From NCBI GenBank assembly GCA_014360755.1, contig JACIWX010000002.1:395988-459987 (forward strand): 64,000 nucleotides of DNA, in the 5' to 3' direction. Shown here piece after piece: positions 1-8,517 of this stretch. Position numbers and translations under genes: made by a program. Under the pieces are notes generated by a model that was given only the letters and a program-made list of their open reading frames with translations, did not search any database and had not been told where the DNA came from. The first letter of the stretch is position 1; the number at the start of each line of letters is the position of its first letter. The stretch is from Chloroflexota bacterium. GTDB lineage: Bacteria > Chloroflexota > Anaerolineae > UBA2200.

Positions 1-2
1 TA

Positions 3-995
3 GGACTGTCGCAGTGGTTTCCTAGGCGATACAGAGAGATGCTGGTTGCCGCATCGTTGCTCGTCCTCTTCTGCCTTGCCGTTATTGTTCCCTACCGCTA
101 CATCCTACCCGCCTATGCGCGAGCTCCGCTTTTGACTGCAGCAGAGCGGGAGGCAATTCCCCATCCATTCGTTAGAGACTTTGGGGAACAGGTGCGTTTG
201 TTAGGCTATGACCTGTCAGAGCAAGTGGTCAAGCCGGGGATGAGGCTGTGGCTTACTCTGTACTGGGAAGCGCTGCAACCGATGGACATGGATTACAGCG
301 TTTTTGTCCATCTTGTGGACGACCGCGGCATAATCATTGCCCAGCGTGATAGTTATCCGGGTGCAGGGAATGACCCCACCCGCGATTGGCAGGTGGGACA
401 GGCTAGGCGGGATCTCTATCCTTTGGATGTGCCGGCGACAGCGCTTGCCCAAGGACCCCTGCGGATACGCGTGGGCTTGTACAACTATGCGACCGGGCAA
501 CGGTTGCCAGTGTACTATTGGGAAGGCAGGGTGATTGAGTTTGCGGAACTGCCTGTGGAATTGCCATTGGAAGGAAGCCCTGCTATGGCTCTTCATGTTT
601 CTGAGTTTACTTTTGGTGAGCGAATTGCGCTGACAGGCTATTACGTTGAGCCTATCGTAGCTGCTCCGGGCGATACCTTGCAAATCACTTTGCGTTGGCA
701 GGCATTGAAGACATTGGATACAGATTACACTGTATTCGTGCACTTGATGCGCTCAGGTGCCCAAATTTGGGGACAAAATGACCATGTGCCAAGGAATGAG
801 CAATCGCCAACGTCTACCTGGGTTGCTGGTCAGGTGATCACCGATGCTTTTGAGCTGCACATCTCTCCTGATGCGCCAGAAGACAATTATCAGCTCATTG
901 TGGGGCTTTACGAATCCGCCACGATCCGGCGGCTGAAGTTGCCCAATGGGCTTGACTTTGTCGTGCTAGGCCAGATCGCGGTCAAACGGCATTAG
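3..995 (+). CDS. GT39-like membrane protein, C-terminal part (cut by left edge)
   Basis: The frame is open to the left edge, so the gene starts outside the window; the ATG at 39 is probably internal. What remains is one hydrophobic segment (about 45-120) followed by two related beta-rich domains at about 177-530 and 605-985. Each starts FGE(Q/R)-(V/I)-x-L-x-GY and contains a YWEAL or RWQAL strand, a DY(S/T)VFVHL strand and a VGLY strand, so they look like a duplication. In Chloroflexota such paired domains often sit at the C-terminus of polytopic GT39/PMT-type glycosyltransferases, facing outward; that assignment is inference because the catalytic part is missing. It converges with queH, leaving only 6 bp between the stop codons. 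Confidence 0.6.
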   Translation, partial: GLSQWFPRRYREMLVAASLLVLFCLAVIVPYRYILPAYARAPLLTAAEREAIPHPFVRDFGEQVRLLGYDLSEQVVKPGMRLWLTLYWEALQPMDMDYSVFVHLVDDRGIIIAQRDSYPGAGNDPTRDWQVGQARRDLYPLDVPATALAQGPLRIRVGLYNYATGQRLPVYYWEGRVIEFAELPVELPLEGSPAMALHVSEFTFGERIALTGYYVEPIVAAPGDTLQITLRWQALKTLDTDYTVFVHLMRSGAQIWGQNDHVPRNEQSPTSTWVAGQVITDAFELHISPDAPEDNYQLIVGLYESATIRRLKLPNGLDFVVLGQIAVKRH

Positions 996-1001
996 AGGCC
1001 C

Positions 1002-1736
1002 TCATTTTGCGGATTTGAGAGCAGCCTCCCATTCACTGTAAATGCATCCACAGTAGCGCTGCTGATACATGCCATGCTCGCGCGCCATATGCCCTCGCTC
1101 GCTCCAGCCTCTGCGTAGGTTCTCGAAGTAGAAAGATACTCCGTACTGACTAGCCAGTTCCTCCCCGATATGGCGGATCAGATCCTGCTGTTGATAAGGG
1201 CTGATCAAGAGGGTGGTCGTAAAGGCATCGAAACCTTGTTGCTGGGCTATCTGGGCAGTACGCTCTAATCGAAGGCGGTAACAGATGGAGCAGCGCTCGC
1301 CGAAAGTTTCATGCCCTGCTACGGCACGGAAGTAGGCAGGCATTTCGTAGGCTTCCCATATCATGGGCAAGGCTATCTCTGTCGCATAAGCCTGCATGCA
1401 CTCGCGTCGCCGCTCATGTTCTGCAAAAGGATGGATATTGGGATTATACCACAAGCCAGTCACCTCGAAGCCCAGGCCACGCAAGCGCTGGATGGAATAA
1501 GTACTGCAAGGCCCACAACAAATATGCAGCAACAGACGCTTGCCCTCACCTGGTTTCTCTTCCGTGGGAGCCGCAGGCACTGGCCGCAAAGCCACAGCAT
1601 AGGGCAATTGGATGGTGAATGGGTCTTCACTAACGAGCCTTGCTCTGCCTTGGGCTAATAACTGATGTGCTTTCTGTGGAGAGCAAGGCGAGAGTCGCTG
1701 ACCTGTAGCGTCAAGGACAATAACCTGTGACATCAT
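1002..1736 (-). CDS. queH: Epoxyqueuosine reductase QueH with an N-terminal PLMP/RRXRR-like domain
   Basis: QueH reduces epoxyqueuosine to queuosine in tRNA using metal centres bound by cysteines. The C-terminal part (about residue 66 to 244) has the family cysteines: HICCGPCS (Cys73, Cys74, Cys77), CSICYRLRLE and RYCGCIYSE. I start it at the ATG at 1736, directly after the ruvB stop; a longer frame to 1799 lies inside ruvB. Residues 3-46 are not part of normal QueH. They read VIVLDATGQRLSPCSP, then KAHQLLAQGRARLV, then DPFTIQL, which closely follows the pattern of the RRXRR/PLMP domain at the start of IscB-type proteins. A Pro/Glu-rich linker (about 52-65) separates the two parts. It is probably cotranscribed with ruvB. 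QueH is firm; the N-terminal domain is my own recognition. Confidence 0.9.
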   Translation of the reverse strand: MMSQVIVLDATGQRLSPCSPQKAHQLLAQGRARLVSEDPFTIQLPYAVALRPVPAAPTEEKPGEGKRLLLHICCGPCSTYSIQRLRGLGFEVTGLWYNPNIHPFAEHERRRECMQAYATEIALPMIWEAYEMPAYFRAVAGHETFGERCSICYRLRLERTAQIAQQQGFDAFTTTLLISPYQQQDLIRHIGEELASQYGVSFYFENLRRGWSERGHMAREHGMYQQRYCGCIYSEWEAALKSAK

Positions 1737-1737
1737 C

Positions 1738-2763
1738 TTAAAGAAGGATTGGTTGTATCGGCTTTTGAGGGTAGGGCAGCCCCAAGTGTTCGTACGCACG
1801 CGGGGTGGCTATACGCCCTCTGGGTGTGCGTTCCAAAAAACCCAGTTGCAACAAGTAAGGTTCACAGACATCCATGATTGTATCTGCTTCCTCGCTGAGC
1901 GCGGCCGCGATGGTTTCCAGTCCCACCGGGCCGCCGTCGAACTTCTCGATAATGGTGCGTAGGATCTTGCGGTCAATGTCGTCCAAACCCAGTTCATCCA
2001 CCTCTAGCAGGTGCAGCGCCTGCAGCGCCACTTCTTCCGTGATGACCCCCTCTGCGCGTACTTGGGCATAGTCACGCACCCGCTTGAGCAACCGGTTGGC
2101 AACGCGTGGAGTGCCTCTCGCGCGCCGGGCAATCGCCTGGGTTCCTCCGTCATCGATAGGAATTCCCAGAATACGGGCGGAGCGTTGGACGATTGCCTTC
2201 ATGGCAGGGAGGTCATAGAAATCGAGGCGGTATACTACCCCAAAACGATCGCGCAGCGGTGAGGTCATTAGGGCAATACGGGTCGTGGCGCCGATAATGG
2301 TGAAAGGGGGCAGTTTCAGGCGGATGCTGCGCGCGCTAGGTCCCTTCCCGATGACGATGTCCAGGGCAAAATCTTCCATGGCAGGATAGAGCACTTCTTC
2401 TACAGGATGCCCCAGGCGATGTACTTCGTCAATGAATAAAATGTCCCCTTTGCGCAAATTGGTGAGAATGGCTGCCAAATCGCCTGGACGTTCAATCGCT
2501 GGCCCTGAGGTCACTTTGATATTGACTCCCATCTCGTTGGCGATGACATGCGCCAGGGTTGTTTTGCCCAAGCCCGGTGGGCCATACAGCAACACATGAT
2601 CCAGCGATTCACCCCGCCCTTTGGCGGCGGCAATGCAGATAGCCAGATTTTCTTTGATTCTATCCTGGCCGATGTATTCGGAGAGTTGTCTAGGACGCAG
2701 GCTGGAATCAAGGGCCATTTCATCTTCTCGGCGCTTGGGCGAGATAATGCGGTCGTTTTTCAT
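1738..2763 (-). CDS. ruvB: Holliday junction branch migration helicase RuvB
   Basis: RuvB is the AAA+ motor of the RuvAB complex that moves Holliday junctions during recombinational repair. At 341 residues it has the usual length. The Walker A motif [10 protein letters not shown] is at residues 61-70, Walker B with IDEVHRL near 111-117, sensor 1 in the GATTR segment, and a C-terminal winged helix ending in the family motif LGLP. The ATG at 2763 has GAGG eight bases upstream. An extended -10 promoter lies just before it. ruvA and ruvC are not nearby. The queH start follows the stop within 2 bp, suggesting translational coupling. Confidence 0.97.
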   Translation of the reverse strand: MKNDRIISPKRREDEMALDSSLRPRQLSEYIGQDRIKENLAICIAAAKGRGESLDHVLLYGPPGLGKTTLAHVIANEMGVNIKVTSGPAIERPGDLAAILTNLRKGDILFIDEVHRLGHPVEEVLYPAMEDFALDIVIGKGPSARSIRLKLPPFTIIGATTRIALMTSPLRDRFGVVYRLDFYDLPAMKAIVQRSARILGIPIDDGGTQAIARRARGTPRVANRLLKRVRDYAQVRAEGVITEEVALQALHLLEVDELGLDDIDRKILRTIIEKFDGGPVGLETIAAALSEEADTIMDVCEPYLLQLGFLERTPRGRIATPRAYEHLGLPYPQKPIQPILL

Positions 2764-2792
2764 CTGATGTGCCTCGTACAGAAAGTGGATAC

Positions 2793-2801
2793 ATTATATC
2801 A
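2793..2801 (-). promoter_or_regulatory. Extended -10 promoter for ruvB-queH
   Basis: On the minus strand the nine bases read TGATATAAT, a perfect extended -10 element (TG, one base, TATAAT). No good -35 is visible at normal spacing, which extended -10 promoters do not need. It lies about 30 bp before the ruvB start. Confidence 0.6.
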
Positions 2802-2858
2802 TAAAATGCGCAAGGGGCTAGAAGAGGGCATTGGTATTGCATATGCACAAGGTTTTAT

Positions 2859-2900
2859 GCGCAGAGGGCAGGGGTGCAGATACCGTCCTGCTCTCTGCGC
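2859..2900 (-). terminator. Strong hairpin after ilvE, possible terminator
   Basis: Arms at 2859-2872 and 2887-2900 pair over 14 positions with one G-T wobble, around a 14-base loop. It lies between the ilvE stop and the ruvB promoter. No T-tract follows on either strand, so intrinsic termination is uncertain; it could be a 3' end stabiliser. Confidence 0.45.
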
Positions 2901-2945
2901 CTAAATGGTTGGTACACTAGTGAGGGAACTTGTGGGGCAATGGAA

Positions 2946-3959
2946 CTATTCCACAGCCGCCATGCTCTCATACGGTGAGGGTTGTTTCTCTGGAAGCTGG
3001 CTTGTGTACTCCTTCCCAGGAAAAGCCCCGCTCGGCTTATCGTATACTGGCGTGCACCAATGTTTATACTTGGGCACCTTACCACGCACGATGTCAAAGT
3101 ACAGGTCGCGCAGTTTTTTAGTAATGGGGCCAATCCGCCCATCGCCTACTGGCCGATGGTCTATGCTGGCAATGGCAGCAATTTGCACTCCCGTGCCGCA
3201 TAAGAATGCCTCATCGCATACGTATAGTTCAGTGCGGTCAATGGTGCGTTCTTTGACCGGGATGTGGAGTTCCTCGCGCGCCAACTGGATCAGTGTTTGC
3301 CGAGTAATGCCCTCCAAGATATCCGAAGTAATAGATGGAGTGATCAACACCCCATTGCGCACCATAAAAAAGTTCTCCGCACTGCCCTCGGAAACAGAGC
3401 CACCGCGTGTGAGCACGATTGCCTCATCGAAGCCATTCATTTCTGCTTCGCTTTTGCACAAAGCGGAATTGACGTAAGCCCCTGTGCACTTGGCGCGAGC
3501 GGGCAGGGCGGTATCGTAAATACGCCGCCAGGAGGACACACATACTTTGGCTCCCTCTTCCCGCTCGATGTACTTGCCAAAAGGTATGGCGAATAGGGCG
3601 AAGGTATCTGCTACGTCTTTTAGGCGTACGCCAATACCTTCTTGGGATTTGAAAGCCAACGGCCGGATATAGGTATCCTCTTTGAAGCCTTCTCGCCGCA
3701 GCAGCTCAACCGTGATGTCGCCTAGTTGCTCTACCGTGTAGGGCAGGTCAATAAGCAGAATGCGGCATGAGTTGTGCAAACGCTGGTAGTGTTCGGGCAT
3801 GCGGAAGATATAGAGCTGTTCTTCCTCTTCATTCCAATAAGCGCGGATACCCTCGAAGCAACCGGTGCCGTAATTGAGGGCATGGGTCATGATGCTTACT
3901 TTGGCTTCCTCTATGGGGACGAACTTGCCTTCGAAAAAGGCGAACTTATTCTGAACCAA
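2946..3959 (-). CDS. ilvE: Branched-chain amino acid aminotransferase (class IV)
   Basis: A PLP-dependent class IV aminotransferase that interconverts Leu, Ile and Val with their 2-oxo acids. Family features are MTHALNYGTGCFEGIRAY near residues 24-41, the RAKCTGAYVNS segment holding the expected PLP lysine (Lys157), and GGSVSEGSAENFFMV near the PLP phosphate. At 337 residues it is slightly longer than E. coli IlvE; the last 40 or so residues form a tail. The start is a TTG, fixed by an AGGAGGG ribosome site a few bases upstream; there is no ATG in a suitable place. It has its own promoter at 4058-4087 and a leader of about 90 bases with a hairpin. Confidence 0.93.
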   Translation of the reverse strand: MVQNKFAFFEGKFVPIEEAKVSIMTHALNYGTGCFEGIRAYWNEEEEQLYIFRMPEHYQRLHNSCRILLIDLPYTVEQLGDITVELLRREGFKEDTYIRPLAFKSQEGIGVRLKDVADTFALFAIPFGKYIEREEGAKVCVSSWRRIYDTALPARAKCTGAYVNSALCKSEAEMNGFDEAIVLTRGGSVSEGSAENFFMVRNGVLITPSITSDILEGITRQTLIQLAREELHIPVKERTIDRTELYVCDEAFLCGTGVQIAAIASIDHRPVGDGRIGPITKKLRDLYFDIVRGKVPKYKHWCTPVYDKPSGAFPGKEYTSQLPEKQPSPYESMAAVE

Positions 3960-3993
3960 CTTTTCCCTCCTTTTCTCCCATCATTGGGTTGAT

Positions 3994-4020
3994 TCCAGGC
4001 ATGCAAAAACATACCCTGGA
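3994..4020 (-). promoter_or_regulatory. Hairpin in the ilvE leader
   Basis: In the ilvE 5' leader, TCCAGG (minus strand) pairs with CCTGGA across a short loop. Allowing one bulged G and one G-U pair, the stem reaches about 10 bp with a five-T loop. It lies about 35-60 bases before the TTG start. I see no run of Leu/Ile/Val codons ahead of it, so classical attenuation is not supported. Confidence 0.35.
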
Positions 4021-4057
4021 CTTCTTTGTCCTACAAGGGTTATCCATTGCCGGGTAC

Positions 4058-4087
4058 ATTATATCACTTCACTTTCCAGTTTGTCAA
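4058..4087 (-). promoter_or_regulatory. Near-consensus sigma-70-type promoter for ilvE
   Basis: On the minus strand a perfect TTGACA (4082-4087) and a perfect TATAAT (4058-4063) are separated by 18 bp. The -35 lies directly against the end of the nitroreductase gene (stop at 4091), so ilvE can be transcribed independently of the genes upstream. Confidence 0.85.
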
Positions 4088-4090
4088 AAA

Positions 4091-4609
4091 CTATTCCAGG
4101 TAGGATGTAACCTCTGATAACGGGCGTCGTGGGGTGCGTCCCCACGGTTCCGCCGCCTTTCCGATAGGTACCATGGCTACGGGTCGAAACTGGCTGGGCA
4201 GAGCCAGGGCGCGGGCAGCCGCTTTCTCATCGAAAGCGCCTACCCAGCAGCAACCCAGACCAAGGGCGGTCGCAGCCAGCAAGATGTGTTCGGTCGCTGC
4301 TGCGGTGTCCTGCAGGCAATATAATTCCCTCCCACGGGCACCGTAACGCGATGCCGAGCGTTCAGGTTCTGCGCAGACCACGATGACCACTGGGGCTTCA
4401 GCAACAAAATCTTGTCCGTATGCTGCCTGTGCCAGCGCTTCTTTGACCGCTGCATTGCGCACGACGATGAAATGCCATGGTTGACGGTTACCGGCTGAAG
4501 GAGCGCGGATAGCAGCCTCCAGGATTTTTTGCACTGTGGCTGCATTTACTTCCTCTGGGGTGAAACGGCGTATACTGCATCTCCGTTCAATGGCTGTCCA
4601 TAAGTCCAT
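4091..4609 (-). CDS. Nitroreductase family protein
   Basis: A small FMN-dependent oxidoreductase of the nitroreductase superfamily; the substrate cannot be told. The N-terminal RRCSIRRF and the APSAGNRQPWHFIVV segment are the conserved FMN-binding region, and GLGCCWVGAF matches the central family motif. At 172 residues it is a short member. I start at the ATG at 4609, eight bases after GAGGAG, rather than at the TTG at 4615. It follows surE by 16 bp in the same operon. Confidence 0.85.
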   Translation of the reverse strand: MDLWTAIERRCSIRRFTPEEVNAATVQKILEAAIRAPSAGNRQPWHFIVVRNAAVKEALAQAAYGQDFVAEAPVVIVVCAEPERSASRYGARGRELYCLQDTAAATEHILLAATALGLGCCWVGAFDEKAAARALALPSQFRPVAMVPIGKAAEPWGRTPRRPLSEVTSYLE

Positions 4610-4625
4610 TTGCAATTCTCCTCAG

Positions 4626-5393
4626 TCATTCAAAATGTAATTGCCACTGGCGCAGTTCGTCCAGAAGATGATGCGCGGTCAGATCTAGCTGGAGAGGCGT
4701 TACAGAAATCTTGTTTGCGGCAAGGGCAGCGACGTCTGTGCCGTCTTCAATTACCCCTGTTGGCGGTTCCCCGCCGATCCAATAGTACTTAAGGCCACGC
4801 GGGTCCTGGCGTTCGATCAACACATCTCGGTAAATACGCCGTCCCAAACGGGTGATTTCCACCCCAGCGATTTCATGGCATGGTATGGCAGGGACATTTA
4901 CGTTGAGGAGTAGGTCTTTGCGTCCGCTCGCCAGTACTTTGCGCGCTAAGGTAGCTGCAAAACGCGCTGCACAGCTAAAGTCTGGCGCTATCCCGTTACG
5001 CATGGCAAGTGATATCGCGATGGCAGGGATGCCAGAGATAAGCGCTTCTAGTGCGGCTGCTACCGTGCCCGAATAGGTCATGTCCTGCGCTACATTCGAC
5101 CCCAAGTTGATGCCGGAGATAACCAGGTCAGGCTGGTGGGGGAATGCGCCCAGTACTGCCAGAGCCACACAATCGGCAGGCCCGCCATTGGTGGTGAAAG
5201 CCGGGCTGCCATCTGCGAGTTTCGCCTCTTGGATACGCAATGGCTTATGCATGGTCTTCCCATGGCCAGCGGCAGACCAGTTGTGGTCTGGGGTGAAAAC
5301 CAAGACTTCGCCAACGGTTTCTATGGCCTGCTTGAGGGCAAGTAGCCCTGGTGAATTAATCCCATCGTCGTTTGTCAGAAGGATACGGTTCAC
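4626..5393 (-). CDS. surE: 5'/3'-nucleotidase SurE
   Basis: SurE is a metal-dependent phosphatase of nucleoside monophosphates linked to stationary-phase survival. It opens with [14 protein letters not shown] (metal-binding Asp9-Asp10), then has [11 protein letters not shown] and SGINLGSNV with further metal ligands, all hallmarks of the family. At 255 residues it is of normal length. Its ATG overlaps the stop of the upstream glycosyltransferase by 4 bp, so the two are probably translationally coupled. Confidence 0.95.
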   Translation of the reverse strand: MNRILLTNDDGINSPGLLALKQAIETVGEVLVFTPDHNWSAAGHGKTMHKPLRIQEAKLADGSPAFTTNGGPADCVALAVLGAFPHQPDLVISGINLGSNVAQDMTYSGTVAAALEALISGIPAIAISLAMRNGIAPDFSCAARFAATLARKVLASGRKDLLLNVNVPAIPCHEIAGVEITRLGRRIYRDVLIERQDPRGLKYYWIGGEPPTGVIEDGTDVAALAANKISVTPLQLDLTAHHLLDELRQWQLHFE

Positions 5394-6286
5394 AGTCCTA
5401 CCTTTCGTTTCTCCGGTGGGCGGAGGAAGTTAACGAGCAGAGCCAAGCCGCAGAGGAAAGCTACGCCCAATGCGGTGGCCCAATTGATGAGAAAGAAAGT
5501 GCGATGAGCAAAATGCTTTTGATGAAAGAGCCACATGGCACGATAAAACTGGATATTCATTGCCGTAAAGCGCTGCCTTGTGGACTGGCCCTTGTAGTGC
5601 GTTACAACCACTTTGGGGTTGTAATACACTTTCCATCCATGGTTGACTTTGATACGGTAGCAGAGGTCAATGTCTTCTCCATAGGCGAAAAAGCGTTCAT
5701 CGAGGGTCCCTGCTTGTTGGAGCGCTTCACGGCGTATCATCATGAATGCACCGACCACTGAGTCAACCTCTGCTACTTGATCTGGGTCTAGATAACCAAG
5801 GTTGTAGCGATTAAAGCGTGGGCTGTGCGGATAGCGCTTGCTCAGCCCCACTAGGCGGTAGAAAGCTACGTCTAAGGTTGGGAAGCTGCGTCGACAAGCC
5901 AAGTCTAAGCTGCCATCAGCGAGCACCAATTTTGGACCGGCTACTCCTGCATCGGGGTGCTCTTCCATAAAGGCGAGCATGTCGCGCAATGCAGTGGGGG
6001 GTAGGACGGTATCTGGGTTAAGCAGTAACACGTACCGGCCTGTTGCTAATTGCAATCCCAAGTTGTTCGCATACGCATATCCCCCATTGATTTCGCTGGC
6101 AATGAGTTTGACTTGAGGGAATTCTTGCCGCACCATGGCTACGCTGTCATCGGGAGAAGAGTTGTCCACAACGATGACCTCGAAGTCAAAGTTGCCTTGG
6201 CTGGCGTAGATGGAGCGGAGGCATTCCCGCAGCAAGTCCCGTGTATTATAGTTGACAATTACAATAGAGAGATCCATATTTCCCAT
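5390..6286 (-). CDS. GT2 glycosyltransferase, rhamnosyltransferase-like
   Basis: A GT-A fold family 2 enzyme that transfers a sugar from a nucleotide donor, likely to a surface glycan intermediate. It starts [19 protein letters not shown], has VDNSSPDDS and the metal motif LLNPDTVLP, and later ACRRSFPTL and [13 protein letters not shown], the pattern of WbbL-type rhamnosyltransferases. A hydrophobic segment near the C-terminus (about residues 265-288) suggests membrane attachment. The ATG at 6286 has AGGA five bases upstream; a longer frame to 6394 overlaps the preceding gene and has no good ribosome site. The actual sugar is unknown. Confidence 0.85.
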   Translation of the reverse strand: MGNMDLSIVIVNYNTRDLLRECLRSIYASQGNFDFEVIVVDNSSPDDSVAMVRQEFPQVKLIASEINGGYAYANNLGLQLATGRYVLLLNPDTVLPPTALRDMLAFMEEHPDAGVAGPKLVLADGSLDLACRRSFPTLDVAFYRLVGLSKRYPHSPRFNRYNLGYLDPDQVAEVDSVVGAFMMIRREALQQAGTLDERFFAYGEDIDLCYRIKVNHGWKVYYNPKVVVTHYKGQSTRQRFTAMNIQFYRAMWLFHQKHFAHRTFFLINWATALGVAFLCGLALLVNFLRPPEKRKVGL

Positions 6287-6314
6287 ACTTGTCCTGATAC
6301 TGATAGGTTGTTTT

Positions 6315-7334
6315 TTAGTCGCGCCACCGGGGGAGTTCATGCCTGTGCTGCCATCGCCAATAGATGCCCACAGGGTAACCAAGCATCTTGGCAATATCTC
6401 CTGTGACGCGGATGATGGGGACTAGGCAGATCGCTTTACACTTATCTAGGATTGGCAAGGACCTGACCATGCGCCAGAGGCGCTTGTAAGGCGTCCAGAA
6501 CATGATAGCTGCTCCTAACGCTAAAGGGATAGCCCATAATGGATTTTGACGGATAGCGAGCCAAAGGAGGAGGGGGAGGGCAATCAGATAGGTGGCGTAG
6601 CGCACGGCATGTCTTTTGCGCCACAGGTCTGCCTTGCCATCGCCCCGTGCATAACGGTAATATTGTGTGAAAAACGCGCGGAGGTTGCTGCGCGGACGGA
6701 AGTAGGCAACAGCATGGGGCACGAATATGAAGGGATAACCCCGGGCGCGTAAGCGAAAGTCGAAAATCAGGTCTTCACAGTAGTCCAACCACTCGGGATA
6801 GCCTCCCACTGCCTCCCATGCGCTCTTCAGAAAGGCAACCGAACGGCTTGAGGGCAAGAATTTGGCTGGGTTGACATCAGCCAGGTCGGGCAGGACAGTG
6901 GCAGCCATTGCTATCTCAAAGACAGTCGTCGCCTCTGGAGCAAAGAAGCCACAGGCTACAATGGGGGCCGGGTTGGATAACCCCTTTGACAGGAATGGCT
7001 GCACCAGATTGGCTAACCAGGATGGATCCAGACGTACTCCGGCATCCGTGCTGGCAATAATGGGGCCTTGAGCGGCAGCGATGGCAAGGTTCCTACCGCG
7101 GGAGATGTTGCACCCAGGCTCAACAAGGACACGGAGCGGCAGGCGCCCGCTGTTTTTCCATGCCTGCAGCTGAGACAGGGTGTCGTCTGCAGAACCTCCA
7201 TCCACGATGACCACCTCATCGGGTAACCGGGTCTGCGTGCTCAGAGACTCCAAGAGCCGCGCGATGGAGCCGCTCTCATTTTTCACTGTTGCAATGACAG
7301 AAACCCCTACAGTCAGTTGAGTACCTCCAGCCAA
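6315..7334 (-). CDS. GT2 glycosyltransferase with C-terminal membrane segments
   Basis: A family 2 glycosyltransferase: [21 protein letters not shown], then [12 protein letters not shown] and a STDAGVRL metal-binding segment. After the catalytic domain come two or three hydrophobic segments (about residues 240-280), so it sits at the membrane. It heads the minus-strand operon with the rhamnosyltransferase-like gene and surE. The listed start is a TTG at 7334, but GGAGG at 7324-7328 lies inside that frame and points to a CTG at 7316, which would begin the protein just before [15 protein letters not shown]. The promoter at 7345-7373 also fits a short leader. Donor and acceptor are unknown. Confidence 0.82.
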   Translation of the reverse strand: MAGGTQLTVGVSVIATVKNESGSIARLLESLSTQTRLPDEVVIVDGGSADDTLSQLQAWKNSGRLPLRVLVEPGCNISRGRNLAIAAAQGPIIASTDAGVRLDPSWLANLVQPFLSKGLSNPAPIVACGFFAPEATTVFEIAMAATVLPDLADVNPAKFLPSSRSVAFLKSAWEAVGGYPEWLDYCEDLIFDFRLRARGYPFIFVPHAVAYFRPRSNLRAFFTQYYRYARGDGKADLWRKRHAVRYATYLIALPLLLWLAIRQNPLWAIPLALGAAIMFWTPYKRLWRMVRSLPILDKCKAICLVPIIRVTGDIAKMLGYPVGIYWRWQHRHELPRWRD

Positions 7335-7344
7335 GCTGTTTCAT

Positions 7345-7373
7345 ATTATAGCCGTTTGACATGGTTTCGGCAA
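7345..7373 (-). promoter_or_regulatory. Promoter for the minus-strand GT2-surE operon
   Basis: On the minus strand TTGCCG (7368-7373), 17 bp, then TATAAT (7345-7350). The -35 matches consensus at four of six positions. Transcription would begin near 7338, leaving a leader of only about 20 bases if translation starts at 7316. Confidence 0.55.
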
Positions 7374-7387
7374 CCGGTTCATGCCCA

Positions 7388-7517
7388 AGAGTGTTGAAAA
7401 AGCCCTTTCAATGTCATGCTGAACGAAGTGAAGCATCTCACGGTACTTGGGAAAATACGGCTAAAGTTACGCGAGACCCTTCGCTTTGCTCAGGGGGACA
7501 AGATTTTTCAACACTCT
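7388..7517. mobile_element. MITE-like element, 130 bp, with flanking direct repeats
   Basis: Perfect 14-bp terminal inverted repeats (7388-7401 and 7504-7517, left end AGAGTGTTGAAAAA). The interior is a long imperfect palindrome: TGTCATGCTGAACGAAGTGA near 7423 answers the TCGCTTTGCTCAGGGGGACA segment ending near 7500. Outside the ends, TCATGCCC occurs at 7379-7386 and 7519-7526, one base away on each side, like a target duplication. It encodes nothing. Non-autonomous elements with this interior, whose spurious translation reads CHAERSEAS, are common in many bacterial genomes (established knowledge). It lies between two divergent promoters. Confidence 0.75.
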
Positions 7518-7579
7518 CTCATGCCCGAGGGCTTGCTGGTTAAGGGTAGGCAAGCCTAGCGAGGCAAAGTGGGTGTATT

Positions 7580-7607
7580 TTGCGCTCTAGGCAACGAGTA
7601 GTATAAT
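7580..7607 (+). promoter_or_regulatory. Candidate promoter of the response regulator gene
   Basis: A perfect TATAAT (7602-7607) with a weak -35 (TTGCGC, 7580-7585) 16 bp upstream. The leader to the ATG at 7675 would be about 60 bases and contains a degenerate copy of the 11-bp-period repeat seen at 18884, 41223 and 56699. Confidence 0.5.
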
Positions 7608-7619
7608 GTTTACAACATC

Positions 7620-7637
7620 GTTTCATATCTTTTTCAG
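7620..7637 (+). promoter_or_regulatory. Degenerate TTTTCAT direct repeat before the response regulator
   Basis: GTTTCAT (7620-7626) and TTTTCAG (7631-7637) repeat at an 11-bp period. Unlike the three island promoters there is no -10 hexamer 10 bp downstream; it lies 13 bp after the TATAAT at 7602, so if real it would repress or autoregulate. Confidence 0.3.
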
Positions 7638-7674
7638 GCCTTTATGCGTCTCAAAAAAGGGATAAGGTGCAAAT

Positions 7675-8361
7675 ATGCGTGTCCTAGTAGTAGACGATGA
7701 CCCACCTAGCGTTAAGATGATTTCCTTCCTTTTGCGCGAGGAAGGCTATGAAGTCAGCAGTGCGAACAATGGCAAGGCGGCTTTGGAATTGGTTGAGCGT
7801 GACCCGCCAGATCTGGTGATCTTGGACGTCATGATGCCCCACATCGATGGCTTCGAGGTGTGTCGGCAAATACGCCAGAAGTTGGACATCCCAATCATTT
7901 TCTTGTCAGCAAAGGGCGAGACAGTGGATAAAGTAACGGGGTTGCAGTTGGGTGCTGACGACTACTTGGCCAAGCCCTTTGAACCCGCGGAGCTTCTCGC
8001 CCGCGTGAAGGCGGTGATGCGCAGAGTGGAGGCCTTTGCCAGCGAGGAAGCACAGGCGCGCTTAACGGTTGGGGATATTACGCTTGAGCCGGTGAGCAAC
8101 CAGGTTGTTTTTGCCGATGGCCGCAGGGTGGACTTGACGCCCATCGAGTTCAGACTTCTGCACTGTCTGATGCGCAATGCTGGCCGTATCCTGAGCCACG
8201 ATTTGCTGATGAATGCGGTCTGGGGCTATGACTACGAAGGTTATAGCAATCAGATTGCAGTATATGTGCATCGCCTGCGTTTGAAAATTGAGGAAGATCC
8301 AGAGCATCCCAAGTATCTCCTTACTGCGCGAGGCTTGGGATACAAGTTTGAGCGTCCATAA
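7675..8361 (+). CDS. Response regulator, OmpR/PhoB family
   Basis: A two-component transcription regulator. The receiver domain (1-118) has the acidic pair in VVDDD, phospho-acceptor Asp51 in VILDVMMP, Ser78 in FLSAKG and Lys100 in LAKPF. The winged-helix DNA-binding domain (about 130-228) has LTPIEFRLLHCLM, the recognition region around IAVYVHRLRLKIE, and RGLGYKF at the wing. 228 residues is standard. The likely partner kinase is encoded 8 kb downstream in the same direction (16393). Promoters upstream of 18975, 41331 and 56752 carry tandem 11-bp-period repeats of the type PhoB-like regulators bind, so I infer it controls the glycan island. The signal sensed is unknown. Confidence 0.93.
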   Translation: MRVLVVDDDPPSVKMISFLLREEGYEVSSANNGKAALELVERDPPDLVILDVMMPHIDGFEVCRQIRQKLDIPIIFLSAKGETVDKVTGLQLGADDYLAKPFEPAELLARVKAVMRRVEAFASEEAQARLTVGDITLEPVSNQVVFADGRRVDLTPIEFRLLHCLMRNAGRILSHDLLMNAVWGYDYEGYSNQIAVYVHRLRLKIEEDPEHPKYLLTARGLGYKFERP

Positions 8362-8517
8362 TGAAGGGTTGCCCAACTGTATGCTCTATGTGTCGCAGTA
8401 GCACTGGGATAAGGGAAGTATTTTTGACCTGGCTATGCGAGGTCTTTGCCCATCCATTGTTCTTATGCTATGTTTCGCGAGAGAGCGGCGTTGGGCATAG
8501 GAAAGGGGGAGCGGAGG

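Noticed and set aside
1737-1799. Longer N-terminus for QueH
   Set aside because: It runs into the end of ruvB in another frame and gives an unrelated peptide; the ATG at 1736 follows the ruvB stop.
7361-7543. Small open frame with CHAERSEAS and RDPSLCSGGQ
   Set aside because: It is the spurious translation of the MITE-like element; the same peptide pattern is a known artefact of this repeat type.
8446-8517. Upstream ATG for the giant surface protein
   Set aside because: It would place a hydrophilic leader before the signal peptide; the ATG at 8518 starts directly at the signal peptide.
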